DNA from: Bacteroidaceae bacterium
GTDB taxonomy: Bacteria; Bacteroidota; Bacteroidia; Bacteroidales; Bacteroidaceae
Length of the DNA: 64,000 nt
Assembly (NCBI GenBank): GCA_024398715.1
Contig: JAKSIP010000003.1
Location: 106,078 to 170,077, forward strand
Reading direction: 5' to 3'
In this document: in pieces, positions 1 to 8,862 of the stretch
How the letters are laid out: each line of letters starts with the position of its first letter
Numbering within the stretch: position 1 is the stretch's first letter
Program-made: the position numbers and the translations under genes
Notes under the pieces: model-generated
The model's database searches: none
Told to the model about the DNA's origin: nothing
What the model saw: only the letters and a program-made list of their open reading frames with translations

Positions 1-277
1 TCGTGATATTGTTCCCATCTATTTTTTCGGGAAAAATTCGCCCCGATTCTATTTTTTGGACCGGTTACAGAAATTCCTTGGAATAAAGTTCAGCATTCCA
101 ATGGTGTTTCTTGTTGACGAAATGTTCCGTCACAGAAACAAACAATTCAAATTTATTATTGGTAATCCAATTTCTTATACTATCTTTGACAGAACAAAGA
201 CGCCTGCCCAGTGGGCTTCCCATATCAGGAACATGGTATATGAGTTAAAGCGGAAATATTCTGATGGAGACAAATGA
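1..277 (+). CDS. glsA: Lysophospholipid acyltransferase-like protein, C-terminal part (GlsA/OlsA type)
   Basis: Open reading frame entering from the left edge (frame begins at base 2) and ending in TGA at 277; only about 91 C-terminal residues are present, without a start. The visible part resembles the end of the PlsC/OlsA acyltransferase family: a PIYFFGKNS stretch near the beginning and a later IIGNPI segment. The HX4D catalytic motif of the family would lie upstream of the window. It overlaps the next gene, an OlsB-like N-acyltransferase, by 14 bp. In Bacteroides such a pair (GlsA and GlsB) makes glycine lipids, membrane aminolipids with two acyl chains, this partner adding the ester-linked chain. 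Function here is inferred from family and neighbour; a general phospholipid acyltransferase is the alternative. Confidence 0.7.
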   Translation, partial: RDIVPIYFFGKNSPRFYFLDRLQKFLGIKFSIPMVFLVDEMFRHRNKQFKFIIGNPISYTIFDRTKTPAQWASHIRNMVYELKRKYSDGDK

Positions 278-1295
278 GTTTGAAGAAATAATACAGCCTG
301 TTGACAGAGAATTGCTCAAATCCGAACTCTCAGAGCGGAACCGTTTGCGGTATACGTGCAAGAGTAACAATCAGATATATGTTTTTACTGCCGCTCAGGC
401 CCCGAATCTTATGCGTGAGGTAGGCCGTCTGCGCGAATTGTCTTTCAGGACAAGCGGCGGCGGGCGCGGTAAGAGTCTGGACATAGATGAATTTGATACT
501 ATGTCTGTTCCGTACCGTCAACTCATTGTATGGGATCCTGACAATGAGGAGATTCTTGGCGGGTACAGGTTTATTGTGGGAACAGATGTGTCTTTTGATA
601 ATAACGGTCAGCCCGTTCTTGCCACCGCGCACAGTTTCCATTTTTCCAAAAAGTTCATTGATGAGTATCTGCCATTCACAATTGAACTTGGCAGAGCTTT
701 TGTGCAACCGGCATACCAGTCCACTCAGAAGGGCACAAAAAGCCTGTTCGCCCTTGACAATCTCTGGGACGGTTTGGGTGCATTGTTCGTTATGGTACCG
801 GAATGCAGATATTGTTTTGGAAAACTGACCATGTACCGCAGTGTTCCTGTAGGACTTCGTGATATACTGCGTTTCTTTCTTTTCAAATACTATGCCGATA
901 AGGACGCTTTGGTTTATCCCATTGATCCTCTTGAGTACCACACGGACAAGGATACGCTTTCCACATTAGTGTCAGGAACAGATTTTAAGGAAGACTATCT
1001 GTTTGTAAAGAATTATTTGCGTCATTCCGGTTATTGCATACCTCCTCTGATCAATTCCTATATTCTTCTGGCAAAATCCATGACCATTTTCGGAAGTTCC
1101 GTATGTTCCGATTCAACAAAAGAAGAAGATACTGCCATGCTTATGGGAATAGACCAGATGAACCCTGACAAACTCATGCGGCATGTACGCTCCTTCAACA
1201 GAAAGAACGCCATTGCTCTGCGCTTGGGTCTTCTGTTCAAGGCAAACCGTATGCGTGTCCTGAAACATTTGAATACTATACGGCGGGCAGACTAG
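264..1295 (+). CDS. glsB: OlsB/GlsB-like N-acyltransferase (aminolipid synthesis)
   Basis: A 343-residue protein related to the OlsB family of GNAT-fold acyltransferases that N-acylate an amino acid with a 3-hydroxy fatty acyl group. In Bacteroides the equivalent enzyme uses glycine and starts glycine-lipid synthesis. The acyl-carrier-type GNAT core is recognisable around residues 55-180, including a GGYRF beta-strand/loop at about 99-103. No signal peptide is seen, so it probably acts at the cytoplasmic face of the membrane. ATG at 264 overlaps the end of the preceding acyltransferase gene, so the two are probably translationally coupled. The 3' end overlaps the convergent dgt gene by 20 bp. 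Which amino acid is used cannot be read from sequence. Confidence 0.75.
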   Translation: METNEFEEIIQPVDRELLKSELSERNRLRYTCKSNNQIYVFTAAQAPNLMREVGRLRELSFRTSGGGRGKSLDIDEFDTMSVPYRQLIVWDPDNEEILGGYRFIVGTDVSFDNNGQPVLATAHSFHFSKKFIDEYLPFTIELGRAFVQPAYQSTQKGTKSLFALDNLWDGLGALFVMVPECRYCFGKLTMYRSVPVGLRDILRFFLFKYYADKDALVYPIDPLEYHTDKDTLSTLVSGTDFKEDYLFVKNYLRHSGYCIPPLINSYILLAKSMTIFGSSVCSDSTKEEDTAMLMGIDQMNPDKLMRHVRSFNRKNAIALRLGLLFKANRMRVLKHLNTIRRAD

Positions 1296-2619
1296 TCCCG
1301 TTTATCTTTCTATACAGATCTACTGCGAATACATCGGTCATTCCCGATATGTAATCCAGAACAGCCATAATGCGTTCATACAAAATAGGACTGTTTATTT
1401 CGTATTGGCTTGAAACGCGGTTAATGAGCAGTTTTGAATACTCCTTTTCCGGATGTAGAATGGCATCTACCATCAGATCCAGCAGTGTATAGATAATTTT
1501 AACACCGGCAAGTTCCACATCAAGCACCTCTTTTGAACGGTATATCCGTTCGTAGGAAACCTGGCTGCTGTGCCGGTAAGCCGCTCTCTGCAATGGAGAT
1601 ATATGCTCAATAAGGGAACCGCAGAACTTTCCGTCAAGCAGTTCCTGTTCGTTCTCTACAAATACATTGATGCACTCTTTTGTAAGATTTCCAATAGCCC
1701 TTGAACGCAGGTAGGCTATCTGTTCGTTGGCATCGCTTACAATCTTGTAGATATCGTTGAAATGCTCTTTATCATGTTCGGTAAAGTAATTTGAGAGCAG
1801 TTCCTTAGCCTCTTGGGTAGACAGGATTTTCAGTTTGTGTGAATCTTCAATATCCATTATCTCATAGCAGATATCGTCTGCCGCTTCAACAAGATAGACC
1901 AGCGGGTGCCGGCAGTAACGCAAAGGTTCTCCTTCTTTGCTTAATCTTATCATTCCCAGTTCCTCTGTTATCTTGATGAAATTCTCTTTATCGCTTTCAA
2001 AAAATCCCAGTTTGTGTTTGCTGCTCATGTCCGCATAGTACGATGAATACGGATATTTTATTATGGCGGCAAGTGTCGGATAGGTAAGAGCAAAGCCTCC
2101 TTTGCGGCGTCCCAGGAATTTGTGGGTAAGAAGGCGGAAACTGTTTGCGTTCCCTTCAAAATTGGTAATGTCTGACCATTCAATGGGATTGTTGCTGAAT
2201 TCCTTTTTCAACTCAAGACCCTTTCCTTCTGTGAAAAAGGATGCAATTGCTTTCTCTCCGGAATGACCGAACGGAGGGTTACCCATATCGTGTGCAAGAC
2301 ATGCGGCAGATACAATGTTCCCTATCTCGCGGATATATGTATTGTTCAGTTCAGGATGTCTTTCACATAACTCCTTGGCAACGCCGTTTCCCAAAGAACG
2401 TCCCACGCAGGATACTTCAAGGCTATGGGTCAGTCTGTTGTGGACAAATACACTTCCCGGCAGGGGAAAAACCTGTGTCTTGTTCTGGAGCCGGCGGAAC
2501 GGTGCGGAAAAAATAAGACGGTCATAGTCTCTGATGAAAACAGACCTGTCATCGTGGTTTTCAAAACTGATATCCTCCAATCCTACTCTTTTTGTAGAAA
2601 TAAGCTGCTCCCAATTCAT
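1276..2619 (-). CDS. dgt: Deoxyguanosinetriphosphate triphosphohydrolase-like protein
   Basis: A 447-residue HD-domain enzyme of the dGTPase family, which cleaves dGTP or other dNTPs into the deoxynucleoside and inorganic triphosphate and so controls dNTP pools. The metal-binding HD set is visible: His65 in RLTHSLEV, His110-Asp111 in CLAHDMGNPPFGH with His119, and the Asp pair at about 248-249 in EAADDIC. Length matches the shorter, non-enterobacterial family members. It is divergent from dut, so two dNTP-cleaning enzymes sit back to back. A TAATTTTG -7 element on this strand at 2640-2647 lies just upstream of the ATG. The 3' end overlaps glsB by 20 bp. Exact dNTP preference is unknown. Confidence 0.92.
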   Translation of the reverse strand: MNWEQLISTKRVGLEDISFENHDDRSVFIRDYDRLIFSAPFRRLQNKTQVFPLPGSVFVHNRLTHSLEVSCVGRSLGNGVAKELCERHPELNNTYIREIGNIVSAACLAHDMGNPPFGHSGEKAIASFFTEGKGLELKKEFSNNPIEWSDITNFEGNANSFRLLTHKFLGRRKGGFALTYPTLAAIIKYPYSSYYADMSSKHKLGFFESDKENFIKITEELGMIRLSKEGEPLRYCRHPLVYLVEAADDICYEIMDIEDSHKLKILSTQEAKELLSNYFTEHDKEHFNDIYKIVSDANEQIAYLRSRAIGNLTKECINVFVENEQELLDGKFCGSLIEHISPLQRAAYRHSSQVSYERIYRSKEVLDVELAGVKIIYTLLDLMVDAILHPEKEYSKLLINRVSSQYEINSPILYERIMAVLDYISGMTDVFAVDLYRKINGTSLPAV

Positions 2620-2639
2620 AATCTCTTATCGTTTTAATG

Positions 2640-2647
2640 CAAAATTA
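2640..2647 (-). promoter_or_regulatory. -7 promoter element for dgt
   Basis: The minus strand reads TAATTTTG, a full match to the Bacteroidetes -7 consensus TAnnTTTG, 20 bp upstream of the dgt start. No clear TTTG -33 box was found. Confidence 0.5.
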
Positions 2648-2714
2648 AAGAATTTTTTGACTGTTAACGCCTTATATGTGGCAAAGAATGACTATTTTCG
2701 TAAAAAATATTGGT

Positions 2715-3146
2715 ATGGAAGTAAAGATAATCAACCGTTCAAAACATGCTCTTCCGCAATATGCCACAGAACTCTCTGCAGGTATGGATTTAAGGGCAAA
2801 CATAAAGGAACCCATAGTATTGAAACCATTGCAGAGATGTCTTGTACCTACCGGACTTTTCATTGCTCTGCCTGCCGGATTTGAGGCGCAGGTGCGTCCG
2901 CGCAGCGGTCTGGCTTTGAAGAAGGGTGTTACCGTTCTCAATACTCCGGGTACAATCGATGCCGACTATCGCGGAGAGATTGGTGTTATTATGGTCAATC
3001 TTTCTGATACGGATTTTGTTATTGAAGACGGGGAGCGTATTGCGCAAATGGTTATTGCGCGCCATGAACATGTTTCATGGCAGTGCGTTGATTCACTTGA
3101 CGATACAGAGAGAGGCGCCGGCGGTTTCGGTCATAGCGGGATTTGA
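2715..3146 (+). CDS. dut: dUTP diphosphatase
   Basis: A 143-residue trimeric-type dUTPase hydrolysing dUTP to dUMP and pyrophosphate, which prevents uracil incorporation and feeds dTMP synthesis. All five family motifs are present: AGMDLRA (22-28), PRSGLA (62-67), [14 protein letters not shown] (76-89, catalytic Asp82), GERIAQMV (106-113) and the C-terminal [10 protein letters not shown]. The start at 2715 is preferred over an in-frame ATG at 2676, because family members begin with about this MEVKI-like strand and a near-consensus -7 (TATTTTCG) lies between the two. It leads a tightly spaced run of six genes for envelope functions; the next gene begins 17 bp downstream. Confidence 0.95.
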   Translation: MEVKIINRSKHALPQYATELSAGMDLRANIKEPIVLKPLQRCLVPTGLFIALPAGFEAQVRPRSGLALKKGVTVLNTPGTIDADYRGEIGVIMVNLSDTDFVIEDGERIAQMVIARHEHVSWQCVDSLDDTERGAGGFGHSGI

Positions 3147-3163
3147 TTTTTTTCTGCAGGTTT

Positions 3164-4513
3164 ATGGGAAAGGTTATAAGGTCCATTGTAATTGTTCTGT
3201 TTCTTTCGGTTGCCGGTCAGTTGTCTGCAGCCCGCAGGGAGGCACCTGCCAGCACCCGGCAAGACAAAGAGGAGAACCTGTACAATTACCTTTCCGCATG
3301 TGCTTTTGACCAATTCCTCAATAATAACCATTCGCTTGCATTCGAATACTATAGGCAGGCACTGGAAGTTAATCCGCAAAGTGGAGATGCTTCTTACCGT
3401 CTGGCATTCTATTACAGTTCCTTGAACAATTATCCAAAGGCCTTGGAAATGGCACAGGCTGCCGTAGCTGCTGATTCCACAAACCTGAATTATATTGCAT
3501 TTCTCAGTGTGCTGTATTATGACAGCCATCAGGAGGAAAAGACACTCCAGCTTTTGGAATCTGCTGTCGGTTTTGCCGGTTCAATAGAAGACCGTATCCA
3601 GTTTCTGAGAATGATTTACAGTGTATATTCCGGAAACTCGGATTTGCCGCAAATGCTGAAAACCCTTCTCAGAATACAGGAACTTGAGGGTGAGACCATT
3701 GAAAGTCTCATGCAACAGGTGAACATCTATGGTGCGTTGGGCAATGTTGATAGCGTAAAGACATGTGTGGAACGTCTCATTGCAGCAGATCCGTCTGTAG
3801 AAGATGAGTTCCTTGCCATGCTGGCAGAGGCTTACTGGAACAACAATATGGATAATGAGGCCAGAAAAATCTACAACACCATTCTTGAACGTTTTCCCCA
3901 TTCATTGAATGGCAGGCTTTCAATGATTGATTTCTACTCGGCCAGACACGAACAGGAAAATTTTGCAAACACTTTCATCTCTTTGGTTACAGACAAAACC
4001 GTCGAGATAGATATCAGAAGCGGTCTTTTGGAAAATCTCATAGCATTGAACCGGAATCTGTGGGGGGAAGCCCTGAATTTTTACAAAAGGATATTCGACA
4101 CATATTTCCAGTTTGAACCCGATGACATATCGAATATGAACAATTATGCATATTCAATGTGTCTGATTGATTCAACGGATCTTGATTACTATTTCTCATT
4201 AAGCGGTAAAACAATAAAGGCAGAGCCTCAGAACGCCACATTTCTTGATACATACGCATGGATAGCCTTTTTGTTGGGCAAGTCCGGTGTGGCAAAAGAA
4301 TATATTGATCTGGCAATCAGATATTCCGGAAACATTATCAATGTTGAAATGTATGACCATGCCGGAGACATTTATCTCAAATCCGGGCTGAAGGCTCAGG
4401 CCTGCGACTTTTGGGAGAAAGCAATCAATGTGCTTATTCACAACAGGTCCGAAGGTTTCAACAATTCAACCATAGACAGTATGCAACAGAAAATAAGAAA
4501 CAGTAGAAAATGA
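3164..4513 (+). CDS. Tetratricopeptide-repeat secreted protein
   Basis: A 449-residue protein with a hydrophobic signal peptide (about residues 1-21, ending LSAA) followed by TPR-type helical repeats. The first clear repeat is at about 42-75 (NNNHSLAFEYYRQALEVNPQ, then YRLAFYYSSLNNYPKALEMAQAA) and others run to the C-terminus. TPR proteins are scaffolds for protein-protein contacts; this one is probably periplasmic or attached to the outer membrane. A TPR protein between dut and a DUF4292/EnvC pair is a recurring Bacteroidales arrangement, but I know of no defined function. ATG 3164 was chosen over an upstream TTG because it begins the signal peptide. Its stop overlaps the next start by 4 bp. 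Confidence 0.85.
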   Translation: MGKVIRSIVIVLFLSVAGQLSAARREAPASTRQDKEENLYNYLSACAFDQFLNNNHSLAFEYYRQALEVNPQSGDASYRLAFYYSSLNNYPKALEMAQAAVAADSTNLNYIAFLSVLYYDSHQEEKTLQLLESAVGFAGSIEDRIQFLRMIYSVYSGNSDLPQMLKTLLRIQELEGETIESLMQQVNIYGALGNVDSVKTCVERLIAADPSVEDEFLAMLAEAYWNNNMDNEARKIYNTILERFPHSLNGRLSMIDFYSARHEQENFANTFISLVTDKTVEIDIRSGLLENLIALNRNLWGEALNFYKRIFDTYFQFEPDDISNMNNYAYSMCLIDSTDLDYYFSLSGKTIKAEPQNATFLDTYAWIAFLLGKSGVAKEYIDLAIRYSGNIINVEMYDHAGDIYLKSGLKAQACDFWEKAINVLIHNRSEGFNNSTIDSMQQKIRNSRK

Positions 4514-5289
4514 AAAACCGGATATACCTGATACTTGTTTCGGTCATACTTATGACTATGTTCATGGCCGGCTGCAAGAGCAGCGGTTATGTGCAGAATA
4601 AAAATCGCGTAGCGGCAGAAAAACTGAGACCTGTGCATAAAACGGTCTCTGCAACGGTCTCTCCATTTAATCTGCGGCTTGATATGACGTGGAACGATGT
4701 GATAATGGTAAGGGCTGTCCCTTTCGGGTTGGCAGAGGTTTTCAGGGCTGAACTGTCTCAGGACGGTATTATTCTGGTGAACCGTTTGGGACATTGGTAT
4801 ATCAGGATGGACTATAATGATATTCCATACAATGGGACTCTGAAAGTTGATTTCAATACCGTTCAGGGTTTGTTGTGGAATAAGGTCTTTTCTCCGGGGG
4901 CATCGGGCGCAGCACTGAAGGTAAAGAATACAGATGTTCAGGGAGATACATACCGGGAGCCGCGTGCCGGTTATACATTTGCTTTCCAGGGCGGGGAACT
5001 TGTAAACGTAAAACGTTCAATAGCCGGAAAGACCGGAACTCTGTATTACGGAGATTTTACTTATATAGACGGAGAATCATTCCCAACCCACTACTCCGTA
5101 AGTTACAAAAGCGGCAAAGGAGTTGAAAGGACTTATTATTCGGCCAATCTGGCCAATGTGAGATTTTCTGACAGACCGGTAACAGACAGAATTGATATCT
5201 CCCAATACCACAGGCGTGATTTTGATTTCAAGAAGCTGAAAAGTTTGAGAAATCCGGGTTTTTCAGAATTGTTTGATTTATTCAGATAG
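4510..5289 (+). CDS. DUF4292-type lipoprotein
   Basis: A 259-residue lipoprotein: a short basic N-terminus, a hydrophobic stretch and the lipobox MAGC with Cys22, so it is probably anchored in the outer membrane. The rest is a beta-rich domain resembling DUF4292 and the LolA/LolB-like lipoprotein-binding fold (repeated strands such as DGIILVNRLGHWYIRM). A LolB-like role in lipoprotein or lipid handling is a structural analogy only. It is translationally coupled to the TPR gene (ATGA overlap) and separated by 1 bp from the EnvC-like gene, which suggests a shared role in envelope maintenance. Confidence 0.8.
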   Translation: MKNRIYLILVSVILMTMFMAGCKSSGYVQNKNRVAAEKLRPVHKTVSATVSPFNLRLDMTWNDVIMVRAVPFGLAEVFRAELSQDGIILVNRLGHWYIRMDYNDIPYNGTLKVDFNTVQGLLWNKVFSPGASGAALKVKNTDVQGDTYREPRAGYTFAFQGGELVNVKRSIAGKTGTLYYGDFTYIDGESFPTHYSVSYKSGKGVERTYYSANLANVRFSDRPVTDRIDISQYHRRDFDFKKLKSLRNPGFSELFDLFR

Positions 5290-5290
5290 A

Positions 5291-6532
5291 ATGCAACTCC
5301 GCAGCATATTCATATTATCTCTTTTCTCTCTGTTTTTCTGTGTGAGTGTCCAGGCCCAGTCCGATACTCAGGAAAAAATCAGAAATATGGAAGAGCAGCG
5401 TGCACTTCTGAACAGAAAACTGGAGCAGTCCAAAAAGCAGATTGTGTCCAATGAACGCGATATTGCCGCCCAGGTTTCCAATCTGAATGTGATAAATGCG
5501 CGTTTGGAGGAAAGACGCAAGGCAATAGGCAAAACAAAATCGGACATATCTTCGTTGGAAAAAGATTCACTATCCGTACAAAAGAATATTGCTTCTTTGA
5601 GAAATGAGCTGAAAATCTGTAAGGACCGTTATGCCGATGCCTGCCGTTTTTATCAGAGCCAGCAGGTCAATTTCAACACCATATCGTTCCTGTTCTCTTC
5701 AAAATCATTTACTCAGGCTATGACAAGGGCACGTTATGTCAGGGAATATAACGAGTCTGTGAACCGTTTGGCCCGTCAGATTATAGAGAAAGAGGTTGCG
5801 CTTAACAACAGACAGCATGATATCAGTCTTATCAAAACTGAAAAAATGCTGCTTGCTGCCGATTTGAAAAAAATGGAAAGCTCGTTGAAAACGGAGGAAC
5901 AGAACCAGCGTAAGGTTATTGATGACCTCCGGAGCAAAAACAAACAGCTTGATGCCCAGATTTCAAAACAGCAGAAAGAGATTTCCAATCTGAACAAGGA
6001 AATTGACCGTCAGATTCAGATAGCCATAGAAGAGGAAAGAAAACGCAAGGAAGAGGAGCTGCGCCGTCAGGAGGCAGCGGCGTCTCCAGTTGCCGTCAAT
6101 ACTGCCAATCTGCAATTGAGTTCTGATTTTGAAAAGAATAAAGGCCGTTTGCCTGCTCCCATCAGCGGAACGTATCTGCTTGTCGGCAAATACGGTACTC
6201 ACAGTGTTGACGGTATGAAAAATGTCCAGTTGTCCAATCTTGGTATCGATTTGCAGGGAGAGAGCGGTGCCCAGGCCCAATCTGTTTTCAACGGAACAGT
6301 CAGTGCCGTTTTCCAGCAGGGACAGGGCGAGTTGGGAATACTTGTCCGTCATGGCAGTTATATCTCCGTTTACTGCAATCTTTCTCAAGTGTTTGTAAAA
6401 AAAGGGGATAATGTCACTACGGGACAGAGTCTTGGAGCTGTTAGCAAGAATTCTCTGGGTAACTGTCTGTTGCATTTCCAATTGCATAAAGAGTCGGTAA
6501 AACTGAATCCGCAGGAGTGGCTTGAATTGTAG
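5291..6532 (+). CDS. envC: EnvC-like murein hydrolase activator (degenerate LytM/M23 domain)
   Basis: A 413-residue secreted protein: signal peptide (1-23, ending VQAQ), a long coiled coil (about 24-265) rich in Lys, Glu and Gln, then a LytM/M23 domain (about 295-413). The metal ligands of active M23 peptidases are not intact: the first His is replaced in NLGIDLQG, and the last motif reads HFQLH. This fits EnvC-type proteins, which do not cut peptidoglycan but activate amidases during cell separation. The start ATG 5291 follows the preceding stop at once. No FtsEX genes lie nearby. A residual endopeptidase activity cannot be excluded from sequence alone. Confidence 0.87.
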   Translation: MQLRSIFILSLFSLFFCVSVQAQSDTQEKIRNMEEQRALLNRKLEQSKKQIVSNERDIAAQVSNLNVINARLEERRKAIGKTKSDISSLEKDSLSVQKNIASLRNELKICKDRYADACRFYQSQQVNFNTISFLFSSKSFTQAMTRARYVREYNESVNRLARQIIEKEVALNNRQHDISLIKTEKMLLAADLKKMESSLKTEEQNQRKVIDDLRSKNKQLDAQISKQQKEISNLNKEIDRQIQIAIEEERKRKEEELRRQEAAASPVAVNTANLQLSSDFEKNKGRLPAPISGTYLLVGKYGTHSVDGMKNVQLSNLGIDLQGESGAQAQSVFNGTVSAVFQQGQGELGILVRHGSYISVYCNLSQVFVKKGDNVTTGQSLGAVSKNSLGNCLLHFQLHKESVKLNPQEWLEL

Positions 6533-6557
6533 AATTTTTATGCGGCATACGTTTATT

Positions 6558-7406
6558 ATGAAGTTTACAAAATTATTATTGATATTATTATTTATGGCAT
6601 CAACAGAATCATGCCGCGCCAATGCGGCACAGCAGAGCGGGGCATCCGCTGCAGCGGAAGAGACAAAGGTCCTTATCAAGACTTCTTTGGGAGACATTAA
6701 GATAAAGCTGTACAATGATACACCGCTGCATCGCGACAATTTCATCAAACTTGTGAATGAAAACTATTATGACGGAGTCCTTTTTCACCGTGTAATAAAG
6801 AATTTTATGGTTCAGGCCGGTGACCCCGATTCAAAAAATGCTCCTGCAGACAAGCATCTTGGTGTAGGAGGTCCGGATTACGTTATACCTGCAGAGATTA
6901 TATACCCTGTACATTTCCACAAAAAAGGTGCGTTAAGTGCAGCAAGACAGGCAGATCAGGTTAATCCCGAACGTGCTTCTTCCGGTTCCCAGTTCTATAT
7001 TGTTACCGGTAAACGTTATAATGAGGACCAGCTTAAAGAGACAGAAATGCAACTCTGCCAGTCTGATATGCAGGCACATTTCCAGCGTTTGTGCAATGAA
7101 AACAGCGATACGATAATGCGTCTTCAGATGGCTGGAGACCGTAACGGGCTTCAGGAACTTCAGAATAAATTCATTAAAATTGTTCAGGATTCCGTAAAAA
7201 CAAACGGACGTATGCGTTTCAATAAGGAACAGGTAGAGGCTTATACCACAATCGGAGGAACTCCTTTCCTTGATACGCAGTATACCGTTTTTGGCGAGGT
7301 TATCGATGGAATGGACGTTGTTGACCAGATAGAAAAGGTATCGACCAATTCCCAGGACCGTCCCAAAAAAGACATTACTATCATTTCAACAAAGATTATA
7401 AAATAA
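6558..7406 (+). CDS. Cyclophilin-type peptidyl-prolyl cis-trans isomerase, exported
   Basis: A 282-residue cyclophilin with an N-terminal export signal; a Cys at residue 17 (TESC) may be a relaxed lipobox. The cyclophilin core is clear: LGDIKIKLYNDTPLHRDNFIKL, FHRVIKNFMVQAGDPD with the catalytic-type Arg, ERASSGSQFYIV, and TPFLDTQYTVFGEV. About 75 mostly helical, charged residues are inserted between the SQFYIV strand and the TPFLD segment, a feature I associate with Bacteroidetes periplasmic cyclophilins. It probably catalyses proline isomerisation during folding of exported proteins. ATG 6558 starts the signal peptide directly; ATG 6540 in the same frame is possible. The operon context is EnvC and alkaline phosphatase. 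Confidence 0.9.
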   Translation: MKFTKLLLILLFMASTESCRANAAQQSGASAAAEETKVLIKTSLGDIKIKLYNDTPLHRDNFIKLVNENYYDGVLFHRVIKNFMVQAGDPDSKNAPADKHLGVGGPDYVIPAEIIYPVHFHKKGALSAARQADQVNPERASSGSQFYIVTGKRYNEDQLKETEMQLCQSDMQAHFQRLCNENSDTIMRLQMAGDRNGLQELQNKFIKIVQDSVKTNGRMRFNKEQVEAYTTIGGTPFLDTQYTVFGEVIDGMDVVDQIEKVSTNSQDRPKKDITIISTKIIK

Positions 7407-7414
7407 AATAAGTT

Positions 7415-8857
7415 ATGCGTACTCTCAAAACCAGTTTTTTATTTTTTCTCTCATTTCTTTTACTGGCACCCGTTTCTCAGGCCAGTGCAAAAAAAAATAG
7501 TGTAAAGAACCCTAAGTATATATTCTATTTCATTGGAGACGGAATGGGTATGGGTTCATTGGTCACAACACAATTCTACAAGGCAGGCAATATGGAAAAA
7601 CCTGAGATTGCTCCTTTGTGTTTTACCCAGTTCCCATATTCCGGTCTGTTGATAACACATTCGTCCGACAGCGGCGTTACAGATTCCGCAGCTGCCGGAA
7701 CGGCCCTTTCCACCGGCAGTAAAACATCCAGCAGAACGGTCGGCATGTTGCCGGACCGTGAAACGCCTCTGGTAAGTATTGCCTCCAAAGCTCACGATAA
7801 AGGCTGGCGTGTAGGTATTGCAACCACTACATGCATAGACGATGCCACACCTGCTGCTTTTTTTGCGCATGTCCCTGTACGATATGACCAGCACGTGATA
7901 GGTATGCAGCTGGTGGATTCTGAGTATGAGTTTTTTGGAGGCTATGGCTTCAGGCAGGATAAGGACAAGGACCATCCGGATATGGACAAAGGAATTGTTG
8001 CCACTGCTTCTGAAAGCGGCTATACGGTTGTAAACAGTTATGCAGACTATCAGCGCATCTCGAAAGATGCCGACAAGGTTATTCTGTTTACACCTCAGGA
8101 AGACAATAACGAGCAGATTCCTTACCAGATAGATGCTACACCCGCCGATCTTACAATGGAACAGGTGTTCAATGCCGGATTTGATTTTCTTCAGAAGAAA
8201 GAGGGTAAGTTCTTCTATATGTTCGAGGGAGGTTCCATTGATCACGCTGCTCACGGAAACGATGCCGCAACTCTGGTTACTGAGATACTCGCATTCGATG
8301 CCTGTATTGAAACAGCATTCAATTTCTATAAGCAGCATCCGGACGAGACTCTTATTGTGGTAACGGCAGACCATTCGACCAGCGGCTGTACTCCCGGCGA
8401 TGGCGGATATTATCTGAATATTCCAGTATTGGCAAACCAGAAAATGTCAGAGGGTGCTTTTGCAAAATATCTTAAAGCCATAGCTCAGAAAGAGGGTCTT
8501 CCAACTTGGGAGCGTGTAAAGCAGGAGCTTACACTCAATTTCGGCTTTTGGGATAAGATAAGGATCAATCCTATGCAGGAGCGGGCTCTGAAAGAGGCTT
8601 ATGAGCAGTCTTTCACAACCGATGGTGTAAAGCAGGACCTTTCTGAAGATAATCTGTATTCATATTACAAAACAGACAAACTTTCAGACCGCGCGGTGAA
8701 GATTATCAACGACATTGCGCAGGTTGGCTGGATAAGCGGCGATCATGACGGCGGTTATGTGCCGGTATTTGCCGTTGGAGTAGGAGCGGAGAACTTTTCC
8801 GGTCAGATGCAGAATATTGAGGTGCCTGATAAAATTGCCGCCATTGCAGGTTTCTGA
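7415..8857 (+). CDS. Alkaline phosphatase
   Basis: A 480-residue PhoA-family alkaline phosphatase, a periplasmic or surface enzyme releasing phosphate from monoesters. Signal peptide 1-25 (ends SQASA). Active-site features: GDGMG (41-45) with metal ligand Asp42, TDSAAAGTA (89-97) with the phosphorylated Ser91, the TADHSTSG metal site in the second half, and a C-terminal SGDHDGG with a further His ligand. It ends the dut-led gene run, 8 bp after the cyclophilin. No Pho box was searched for. The stop lies 5 bp from the convergent helix-hairpin-helix gene. Confidence 0.93.
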   Translation: MRTLKTSFLFFLSFLLLAPVSQASAKKNSVKNPKYIFYFIGDGMGMGSLVTTQFYKAGNMEKPEIAPLCFTQFPYSGLLITHSSDSGVTDSAAAGTALSTGSKTSSRTVGMLPDRETPLVSIASKAHDKGWRVGIATTTCIDDATPAAFFAHVPVRYDQHVIGMQLVDSEYEFFGGYGFRQDKDKDHPDMDKGIVATASESGYTVVNSYADYQRISKDADKVILFTPQEDNNEQIPYQIDATPADLTMEQVFNAGFDFLQKKEGKFFYMFEGGSIDHAAHGNDAATLVTEILAFDACIETAFNFYKQHPDETLIVVTADHSTSGCTPGDGGYYLNIPVLANQKMSEGAFAKYLKAIAQKEGLPTWERVKQELTLNFGFWDKIRINPMQERALKEAYEQSFTTDGVKQDLSEDNLYSYYKTDKLSDRAVKIINDIAQVGWISGDHDGGYVPVFAVGVGAENFSGQMQNIEVPDKIAAIAGF

Positions 8858-8862
8858 CACTC

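Noticed and set aside
330..941. A 203-residue minus-strand ORF inside the glsB-like gene
   Set aside because: It is the antisense of a clear acyltransferase gene, with no family features and no promoter or start context.
2676..2714. Longer N-terminus for dUTPase
   Set aside because: The extra 13 residues lie upstream of the family's usual start and overlap a likely -7 element.
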